Shown in pieces: positions 1 to 4,876 of a stretch of DNA of 8,042 bases. The position numbers were made by a program, and so were the translations under genes. Source of the DNA: Gemmatimonadota bacterium (GTDB lineage: Bacteria > Latescibacterota > UBA2968 > UBA8231); assembly GCA_009845645.1 (NCBI GenBank), contig VXZF01000361.1, positions 2,840 through 10,881 on the forward strand, given 5' to 3'. A model generated the notes under the pieces. It searched no databases. It was not told the origin of the DNA and saw only the letters and a program-made list of their open reading frames with translations. Within the stretch, counting starts at the first letter, position 1; every line of letters begins with the position of its first letter.

Positions 1-337
1 CTCCCCAGCTACACTCAAAGCCGCCGCCGGTGCAGCCCACCACCTGCCCGTCTGCCGAGTTGACAACTTGCAAAAAGCCCTGCAAAAAGCCGCAGCCTGC
101 GGGCTTTTCATCGCCGGACTCGACGCCCAAGGCGAACAGCCCTTGACGGACGCGGACTTTACCCAGCCCTGCGCCCTAGTCATCGGCAGCGAGGGCAAGG
201 GGCTGCGGCGCATGGTGCAAAAGCGCTGCGACGCGCTCTTGCACATTCCCATGCAGCGCGAGGCCATCGGCTCGCTCAATGCTTCTGTGGCCGCCGGTAT
301 CGCCCTGTACGAAGTATTCCGCCAGCGCCAGCCATGA
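1..337 (+). CDS. rlmB: 23S rRNA (guanosine-2'-O)-methyltransferase RlmB, C-terminal part (5' end outside window)
   Basis: This is the C-terminal 111 codons of a SPOUT-class (SpoU/TrmH family) RNA methyltransferase, read in frame from base 2. The gene starts before the window. RlmB uses S-adenosylmethionine to 2'-O-methylate G2251 (E. coli numbering) in the peptidyl-transferase loop of 23S rRNA. Visible family signatures are LPVCRVDNLQKAL near the window start (RlmB-type 'RV.NL'), the cofactor-knot motif LVIGSEGKGLRR, and motif 3, IPM...IGSLNASVAAGIALYEVFRQR. These closely match the end of E. coli RlmB (IPM...SSLNVSVATGICLFEAVRQR), which favours RlmB over TrmH or TrmL; this comparison is from memory. 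The TGA stop (335-337) overlaps the lptD ATG at 334 in an ATGA, so the two genes are probably translationally coupled. An internal TTG at 68 is not the real start, because the homology extends upstream of it. Confidence 0.93.
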   Translation, partial: SPATLKAAAGAAHHLPVCRVDNLQKALQKAAACGLFIAGLDAQGEQPLTDADFTQPCALVIGSEGKGLRRMVQKRCDALLHIPMQREAIGSLNASVAAGIALYEVFRQRQP

Positions 338-2826
338 TCGTCCTGCTAATCCTCTGCCTCGCCCTCGCCCATGCGCACAGCAGCGAGGCGTCCGACACCC
401 AACTGCAAGAAGCCCGCGCCCTGCTGACCCAAGCCAAGGGCCAGAACAAAAACCAGGGCTTTGCATACCAAGCCACCTATATGCGCTACTACGAGGTCGG
501 CGACTCGCTCCTGTTGCAGGGGCAGGCCCGCGTCTCGCACAAGGGCGCCGAGCTAGAGGCCGCCGAAATCGTCTTCCGCCGCGACCTCGACCAAGTCGAA
601 GCGCGGGCAGCCCTCGATTCGCTTGGGCGCGTCGTCGGTCGCCCGGTGTTGCGCCAAGGCGACCAAACCCTGCGCGGCGAGCGCATCCTCTACAACCTCT
701 CCACCGAACAAGGAACCATCCTCAAAGGCAAGATCCACCGCGACAAGGGATTTTACGCCGGACACTTGATCCAGACCCGTAGCAGCACTGAGTTCCACGT
801 CCATCAAGGCTCGTACACCACCTGCGACGCCGACCACCCCCACTTCGACTTCTACAGCCCGCGCATCAAGGTCATAGCCGGCGACATGGCCGTGGCGCGC
901 CCCGTGTATTTCCGCATCAAGGAGCGGCGGCTGTTGTGGATTCCCTTTTACGTATTCTCGCTGCGCGAAGACCGCCAGTCTGGGATTTTGACGCCGAGTT
1001 TTGGGCAACACACCCCTAGATTTGGGGCGCGACAAAGCGAGTGGGAGCTGCGCAACTTGGGCTACTACCTCGCGCCCAACGACTATTGGGACCTGTCCCT
1101 CGCAGCCGACCTGCGGCAGCGCTCGGGCTGGCTAGGGCGCGCCCGCCTCAACTACGCCGCGCGCTACCGATTCCGAGGCCACGTCAGAACCCAGCTCGAA
1201 AACCGCCAAGAGGGCCGCACGGCCTCGCGCAACTGGCGAGTGGAATTCAGGCACAGCCAAGAGCTAGGCCGCGACGCAAGCTTACGAGCCAACGGCACCT
1301 TCCAGAGCAACAACAGCTTTGCCCAAGACAACAGCACCAGCCTCCAAGACCGCCTCAACCGCACCCTGCGCTCCAACCTCAGCTACACGCGGCGCTGGCG
1401 CGGCTCGGGCAATAGCTTGAGCCTAAAAGCGAGCCAGACCAAAAATCTCGACACCGAAAGATTCTCCACCATCCTACCCGAACTCAGCCTGCGCAAGAGC
1501 CGCAAACCGATTTGGGGCCAAGCGGGCCAAAGCCGCCAAGGTCGCCAAGGTCGCCAAAACCTCCCCTGGTACAGCCGCATCTACTACGACGGCAATGCCA
1601 GCCTGCGCAACACCCAGCGCGGCAGCCGCACGGACACCACCAATCAAACCAGCGCTCGAATGAACTGGCGAGTCAGCGCGCAGTACCGCCCCTTCTCTTG
1701 GCTCAACCTCAGCCCGGCGCTCAACCAAGGCTGGAGCGACCAAGATCTGCGCGAAAGCGCAATCCGCGGTCGGCGCAGCGACCGCTTCTCCACCCGTGCG
1801 GCCCTGAGCCAGACTTTCTACGGACTTTTTAACCCGTCCATCGGCCCGCTCCAAGCCCTGCGCCACGTGCTCAAACCCAGCGTCTCGTTCAGCTACCAAG
1901 CCTCCCGTGCCGACACCGGCGGCGTCTTGGGCTTTGGCGGCGACGGCAGCCCGCTCCAACACCGGCGGACCCTGAACTTGAGCCTCGGCAACACCTTCTG
2001 GGCCAAAATTTTGCGCGACGAGGAAGAGCACAAAGTGCGCCTAGTCCAGCTCAATTTTTCTACGACCTATGACTTTGAGAAAAAGGAGCGCCAACTAGCC
2101 GACCTGCGCACGACCCTAAGCGTCGAGGCGGGTCGCTACCTAAACTCGCGGCTGACCTTGCGCCACGAATTCTACGACGAGCAAAACCGACTGCACTTGC
2201 TGGCACCGCGCCGCGAGCAGCTCGAAGTGCGGACCTCAGCTAGCTGGTCGCGGCAGTCGGCAGCGTCGCGCGAGGAGATCGACCGGACTAGTAGTTTTGA
2301 CAGCTCCAGCCGCTACGGATCGAGTGGCTTTGATACCTACAACTCCTACGGACCGAGTAGTTTCGGATCCTCCAACCCCTACGGATCTAGCAGCTTCGGC
2401 TCCTCCAACCCCTACGGCCGAGAATCCTTCGGCTTTGAAAGCGGCCTCATGCGCGACATCGACAACCGCCGGCGCGGCAGCCGCTTCCAACTCAGCCACT
2501 ACATCTCACACCGCCGCGCCACCACTACAACCGCTAGCTTCATCCGCTCCTGGGTGCGGGCCGCAGCCGGCTTTAGCCTAGCGAGTTGGCATTGCAATTA
2601 TTCGCTCAACTACAATCTGCGCGCCCCAGGGACGCGGCTGTTAGCTACCGAGCGCATCACTTCCGAGCTGTTGTCCCTGCAAAAGGAATTCCACGACTGG
2701 ACCGCAACCCTCAATGTGCAGCCGAGTACCTTCCACAAAAACCAAGCGTTCTTTCTTAAGGTGCAGTTAAAAGACATTCCGCAACTCAAACTCGAGCGCG
2801 GCCAGCGGCGCTTCTACGGTAGTTGA
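334..2826 (+). CDS. lptD: LPS-assembly protein LptD (outer-membrane LPS translocon)
   Basis: An 830-residue outer-membrane protein that inserts lipopolysaccharide into the outer leaflet as the terminal part of the Lpt bridge, normally with LptE as plug. Residues 1-15 form a hydrophobic signal peptide. Residues about 40-145 resemble the OstA/LptA-like jellyroll (GDSLLLQGQARVSHKGAELEA, then GDQTLRGERILYN). Next comes the hallmark GSYTTCD (159-165) and PHFDFYSPRIKV. The LptD signature follows at about 190-224 (PVYFRIKERRLLWIPFYVFS, then DRQSGILTPSFG). From about 205 to the end the sequence is barrel-like: alternating polar and aromatic strands, rich in Arg, Tyr and Trp. It ends with AFFLKVQLKDIPQLKLERG, typical of the family's C-terminus. 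The length fits LptD. Only two cysteines remain after the signal peptide, C164 and C754. The ATG at 334 overlaps the rlmB stop and gives a proper signal peptide. No Shine-Dalgarno is visible. Ser/Gly-rich and Arg-Gln-Gly repeats suggest variable surface loops. Confidence 0.93.
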   Translation: MIVLLILCLALAHAHSSEASDTQLQEARALLTQAKGQNKNQGFAYQATYMRYYEVGDSLLLQGQARVSHKGAELEAAEIVFRRDLDQVEARAALDSLGRVVGRPVLRQGDQTLRGERILYNLSTEQGTILKGKIHRDKGFYAGHLIQTRSSTEFHVHQGSYTTCDADHPHFDFYSPRIKVIAGDMAVARPVYFRIKERRLLWIPFYVFSLREDRQSGILTPSFGQHTPRFGARQSEWELRNLGYYLAPNDYWDLSLAADLRQRSGWLGRARLNYAARYRFRGHVRTQLENRQEGRTASRNWRVEFRHSQELGRDASLRANGTFQSNNSFAQDNSTSLQDRLNRTLRSNLSYTRRWRGSGNSLSLKASQTKNLDTERFSTILPELSLRKSRKPIWGQAGQSRQGRQGRQNLPWYSRIYYDGNASLRNTQRGSRTDTTNQTSARMNWRVSAQYRPFSWLNLSPALNQGWSDQDLRESAIRGRRSDRFSTRAALSQTFYGLFNPSIGPLQALRHVLKPSVSFSYQASRADTGGVLGFGGDGSPLQHRRTLNLSLGNTFWAKILRDEEEHKVRLVQLNFSTTYDFEKKERQLADLRTTLSVEAGRYLNSRLTLRHEFYDEQNRLHLLAPRREQLEVRTSASWSRQSAASREEIDRTSSFDSSSRYGSSGFDTYNSYGPSSFGSSNPYGSSSFGSSNPYGRESFGFESGLMRDIDNRRRGSRFQLSHYISHRRATTTTASFIRSWVRAAAGFSLASWHCNYSLNYNLRAPGTRLLATERITSELLSLQKEFHDWTATLNVQPSTFHKNQAFFLKVQLKDIPQLKLERGQRRFYGS
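1534..1558 (+). repeat. Short in-frame 9-bp repeat (Arg-Gln-Gly) inside lptD
   Basis: The 9-bp unit CGCCAAGGT occurs twice in tandem (1534-1542, 1543-1551) and is followed by a partial third copy, CGCCAAA. It encodes RQGRQGRQ at residues 401-408 of LptD and is preceded by the similar GQS. The position inside the barrel region and the charged, Gly-rich composition suggest a loop between strands. It may be a small slippage expansion. Confidence 0.6.
2314..2445 (+). repeat. Four-unit 33-bp tandem repeat in the lptD coding sequence
   Basis: Four in-frame 33-bp units (2314-2346, 2347-2379, 2380-2412, 2413-2445) encode 11-residue repeats at residues 661-704. The units are YGSSGFDTYNS, YGPSSFGSSNP, YGSSSFGSSNP and YGRESFGFESG. 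The two middle units differ by one residue and share most bases; the outer two have diverged. The consensus is Y-G-x-S-S-F-G-S-S-N-P. The stretch is flanked by other Ser-rich sequence (SSFDSSSR before it) and lies late in the barrel, so it most likely forms a flexible surface or periplasmic loop. Because units are a multiple of three bases, copy-number change would keep the reading frame. Confidence 0.85.
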
Positions 2827-2850
2827 CAGGGGTACGGCGAAGGGTACATT
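2823..2850 (+). promoter_or_regulatory. Candidate sigma70-type promoter for the dtd-maf-rodZ-priA block
   Basis: A perfect -35 hexamer TTGACA (2823-2828) overlaps the lptD TGA stop codon (2824-2826). Sixteen bases later comes TACATT (2845-2850), which matches 4 of 6 bases of the TATAAT -10 consensus and is followed by AT-rich TTAAAA in a GC-rich background. A start near 2857 would give a leader of roughly 95 nt before dtd. The spacer carries the direct repeat GGGTAC (2830-2835 and 2842-2847, 12-bp phase), which might be an operator. This is consensus matching only, and the host's sigma-factor preference is unknown. Confidence 0.4.
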
Positions 2851-2858
2851 TAAAACTC

Positions 2859-2907
2859 ATGCGACGATTCCCAAGCCTCAAAGGCTTGGACTTCTAAGAA
2901 CTCGCAT
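2859..2907. other. Two-tier inverted repeat / hairpin in the lptD-dtd intergenic region
   Basis: An 8-bp perfect inner stem, CCAAGCCT (2871-2878) with AGGCTTGG (2882-2889), encloses a 3-nt CAA loop. An outer 6-bp pair, ATGCGA (2859-2864) with TCGCAT (2902-2907), encloses it with unpaired arms between. Neither side carries a T-run, so it does not look like an intrinsic terminator on either strand. If transcription starts at the candidate promoter just upstream, the structure lies at the very beginning of the dtd leader RNA. It could instead be a small dispersed palindromic repeat. Confidence 0.6.
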
Positions 2908-2912
2908 CGCGG

Positions 2913-2939
2913 TAATCACACTAATCACACTAATCACAG
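2913..2939 (+). repeat. Three tandem 9-bp repeats upstream of dtd
   Basis: TAATCACAC (2913-2921), TAATCACAC (2922-2930) and TAATCACAG (2931-2939) are contiguous. The array ends 13 bases before the dtd GTG and starts 5 bases after the outer arm of the inverted repeat. It is more AT-rich than its surroundings and has no coding explanation. Possible roles are a binding array, part of the dtd translation-initiation region, or one end of a dispersed intergenic repeat. Only the repetition itself is shown by the sequence. Confidence 0.9.
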
Positions 2940-2952
2940 TCCACGCCCTCCC

Positions 2953-3396
2953 GTGAAAGTCCTCGTCCAGCGCGTTAGCCACGCCAGCGTCCACATCGAT
3001 GGCCAACTCCACGGCCAAATCGGTCAGGGCCTAGTCCTGCTCGTCGGCTTCGGTCCCGACGACGACGAGCAATCTCTGCGCTTCTGCGCTGAAAAGTGCG
3101 CCCACCTGCGCATCTTCGCCGACGACCAAGGCAAGATGAATCGCTCGGTGCTCGACATCGGCGGCGGCGTGCTCGCCATATCGCAGTTTACCCTGTACGG
3201 CGACTGCCGCAAGGGCCGCCGTCCCAGCTTCGTGCAAGCCGCTCCACCCCCGGTCGCCGAGCGCCTGTACGAGCGCTTTCTCGACCTGCTCGCCGAACAA
3301 GGACTGCCGCCCCAGCGCGGCGTCTTCGGTGCTTACATGCAGGTCGAAATCCACAACGACGGACCGGTCACCTTAATGGTGGAGTCACCCGCGTGA
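2953..3396 (+). CDS. dtd: D-aminoacyl-tRNA deacylase
   Basis: A full-length (147 aa) DTD-fold enzyme that hydrolyses D-aminoacyl-tRNA, and also Gly-tRNA(Ala) in studied homologues, in the cytoplasm. It keeps D-amino acids out of proteins. It begins MKVLVQRVSHASVHIDG, the standard DTD opening. It carries the active-site motif SQFTLYGD at 77-84 and the Gly-cisPro motif NDGPVT at 135-140, which reaches into the partner active site of the homodimer. The family's usual length is about 145-150 residues, so the GTG start at 2953 is well supported although no Shine-Dalgarno precedes it. It is the first gene after the intergenic promoter candidate. Its TGA stop overlaps the maf GTG in a GTGA, implying coupled translation. 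No key residue appears to be missing. Confidence 0.96.
   Translation: MKVLVQRVSHASVHIDGQLHGQIGQGLVLLVGFGPDDDEQSLRFCAEKCAHLRIFADDQGKMNRSVLDIGGGVLAISQFTLYGDCRKGRRPSFVQAAPPPVAERLYERFLDLLAEQGLPPQRGVFGAYMQVEIHNDGPVTLMVESPA
3378..3384 (+). promoter_or_regulatory. Shine-Dalgarno-like site for maf
   Basis: GGTGGAG lies 8 bases upstream of the maf GTG at 3393, inside the end of dtd. It is the only convincing Shine-Dalgarno sequence among the six starts in the window, and it supports the GTG choice for maf. Part of the match may be chance, since the same bases encode dtd residues. Confidence 0.45.
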
Positions 3397-3980
3397 AGCC
3401 CCTCATCCTCGGCTCGGCCTCGCCCCGGCGCGCCGCGCTGTTGCGCCAGCTCGCCCTGCCCTTTACAGTCGTCCCCAGTCCGCTGCAAGAGCCGGTGCCC
3501 GCAACGTCCATTCCGGCCGACTATGCACTCGAATCGGCCGTGGCTAAAGCCCGCGCCGTGGCCAGCGTAGTTGCTGCGGACGCCATCATCATCGCCGCGG
3601 ACACCATCGTCTGTAGCAACGGCGCGATATTGGGCAAGCCCGCCGACGCAGCCGACGCGGCCTCCATGCTCAGTCGCCTCTCGGGCAAGGTTCATCAGGT
3701 CTATACCGGACTAGCCATCCACAGCGGCGAGCAGCTTCTGCAGGAAGCTGTTTGTACCCAAGTGGAGATGCGCCCCTTGACCGCCGCTGACATCGCCGCT
3801 TACGTCGCCAGCGGCGAACCGCTCGACAAGGCCGGAGGCTATGGCATACAGGGGCTAGGGGCGCGCTTTATTGAACGCATCGCAGGTTGTTATTATAATG
3901 TAGTAGGTCTGCCCTTAGCTCGTCTTTGCGTCCTTTTGAGCGCGGTGGGGTACGACCTAAACCATCAGGCCACAAAATGA
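3393..3980 (+). CDS. maf: Maf-family nucleoside triphosphate pyrophosphatase (dTTP/UTP type)
   Basis: A 195-residue Maf/YhdE-like protein, a cytoplasmic house-cleaning enzyme that hydrolyses dTTP, UTP and modified pyrimidine nucleotides to the monophosphate and pyrophosphate. Starting from GTG 3393, the protein opens with MKPLILGSASPRR, giving the phosphate-binding S-x-S-P-R-R motif at 8-13. Further family motifs are AADTIV at 68-73 with catalytic Asp70, GKP at 81-83, the YhdE-type EPLDKAGGYGIQG at 142-154, and GCYYNVVGLP at 165-174. The AGGYGIQG form favours the dTTP/UTP branch over the YceF (m7GTP) branch, as an inference from known subfamilies. The frame stays open upstream within dtd, but homology begins at the GTG, which overlaps the dtd stop. 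The TGA stop overlaps the ATG of the rodZ-like gene. Confidence 0.94.
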   Translation: MKPLILGSASPRRAALLRQLALPFTVVPSPLQEPVPATSIPADYALESAVAKARAVASVVAADAIIIAADTIVCSNGAILGKPADAADAASMLSRLSGKVHQVYTGLAIHSGEQLLQEAVCTQVEMRPLTAADIAAYVASGEPLDKAGGYGIQGLGARFIERIAGCYYNVVGLPLARLCVLLSAVGYDLNHQATK

Positions 3981-4876
3981 GCGAAGAAAAAGAACAAACT
4001 ATCGGCGAAGAATTGTCGGCCGCACGCCAAGCACGCGGCCTCGACCTCGAAGAAATACAGCGACAAAGCGGCGTTAGTCTTTCCGTCTTACAGGGCATAG
4101 AAGCCGGCGAGCTCGATGTAGTTGAGCCGATATTCGTCCGCTTAGCCCTGAAAGCATATGCCGAACACCTCGACCTCGACCCCGAGCCATTCCTGAGCCG
4201 CTTCGACCAACAGTACGGCCGGATAATGAAAGCTCGCTCCCAACCTGTGGTCGTCCTATCGCAGCCTACTCCGCGCCGCTCGCGTAAGCCGCTGATCATC
4301 ATCGGCTTGGTAATAGGTGCCTGCTGCGTCCTCGCTGTGGCGTTCTTCTACTTTTTCAGCGATAAACAGACCCCAACCCAAGCGGCGGACACCCCAACAC
4401 AAATGACTGACGACCCAGTGCAAATGCCTAGCACTCCAGCGCAAACAACTTCCGTCGTGGCCCAATCTCAGCCGCCAGCCACTCCAAGCGACCTGTCTGC
4501 CCAGTCATCCACCGAGTTGGCTGAGCTTCCTGCAACCGGGGCGGCGGCCCAAACCACCGAATCCGTCCCCGTGGTCCTCGAATTGGAGGCCCGCGACTCT
4601 ACCTGGGTGCAGATCCGCTGGGATGGCGCAGCAGAAAACTTTGAAGCCATCGTTCCACCCGGCGAGCGCCACCGCTTTGAGGCCCGCGACCATTTTGTCG
4701 TAATCTCAACTCGTCCCCACGGCCTGAGCTATTGGTTGGACGGCCAACTGCTTGGCAACGGCCAGCTCGGCGACCCCGAACAAGTGCTGCACTTCCGCGC
4801 CGCGGCCGACGGCATCGAGTTTCTAACATTGGACTCACAGCCTTCCGCAAGAGAGACCCCCGACGCCCAACCATGA
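3977..4876 (+). CDS. rodZ: RodZ-like protein: HTH domain, one membrane helix, DUF4115 domain
   Basis: A 299-residue bitopic membrane protein. Residues about 8-75 form a RodZ/HTH_25-type helix-turn-helix (TIGEELSAARQARGLDLEEI, then GVSLSVLQGIEAGE and FVRLALKAYAEHLDLDPEPF). A basic patch (RRSRK, 100-104) precedes a transmembrane helix at about 105-127. Next is a Pro/Thr/Gln/Ser-rich linker (about 130-195) and a C-terminal DUF4115 beta domain (about 198-285, LELEARDSTWVQIRWDG). In RodZ the cytoplasmic HTH tethers MreB and the periplasmic domain communicates with the elongasome to maintain rod shape. The aromatic pair used for MreB contact in E. coli (F60/Y64, recalled from literature) aligns with F53 and A57 here, so one aromatic is missing. 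The ATG at 3977 overlaps the maf stop; the frame's upstream extension lies in maf and lacks homology. The call is firm for architecture and moderate for an MreB-linked role. Confidence 0.82.
   Translation: MSEEKEQTIGEELSAARQARGLDLEEIQRQSGVSLSVLQGIEAGELDVVEPIFVRLALKAYAEHLDLDPEPFLSRFDQQYGRIMKARSQPVVVLSQPTPRRSRKPLIIIGLVIGACCVLAVAFFYFFSDKQTPTQAADTPTQMTDDPVQMPSTPAQTTSVVAQSQPPATPSDLSAQSSTELAELPATGAAAQTTESVPVVLELEARDSTWVQIRWDGAAENFEAIVPPGERHRFEARDHFVVISTRPHGLSYWLDGQLLGNGQLGDPEQVLHFRAAADGIEFLTLDSQPSARETPDAQP

Noticed and set aside
279..782. Forward open frame (167 codons) spanning the rlmB-lptD junction
   Set aside because: It is Pro/Arg-rich nonsense in an alternative frame. Both real genes read cleanly across the same bases with family motifs.
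1474..2031. Antisense open frame (185 codons) opposite lptD
   Set aside because: This is a shadow of lptD: Ala/Glu/Val-rich low-complexity translation with no motif and no promoter or ribosome site.
2316..2445. Frameshift or assembly error in the lptD repeat region
   Set aside because: The reading frame is continuous on both sides of the repeats, unit length is exactly 33 bp, and the conserved LptD C-terminus follows in frame.
2871..2890. Intrinsic terminator for lptD
   Set aside because: The 8-bp hairpin is perfect, but no T-tract follows it on the + strand (ACTTCTAAG) or on the - strand, so a Rho-independent terminator is not supported.
2913..2939. Miniature CRISPR or iteron-type origin from the 9-bp repeats
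   Set aside because: The repeats are contiguous, with no spacers and only three units. No DnaA-box cluster, AT-rich unwinding region, rep gene or cas gene is present.
3096..3392. N-terminal extension of maf to an ATG at 3096
   Set aside because: The extension is Arg/Pro-rich and is simply dtd read in another frame. Maf homology begins at the GTG at 3393 with the LGSASPRR motif.
4732..4872. N-terminal extension of priA to an ATG at 4732
   Set aside because: The extra 47 codons overlap the rodZ DUF4115 domain in another frame and are Arg/Pro-rich. PriA homology starts right at the ATG at 4873.
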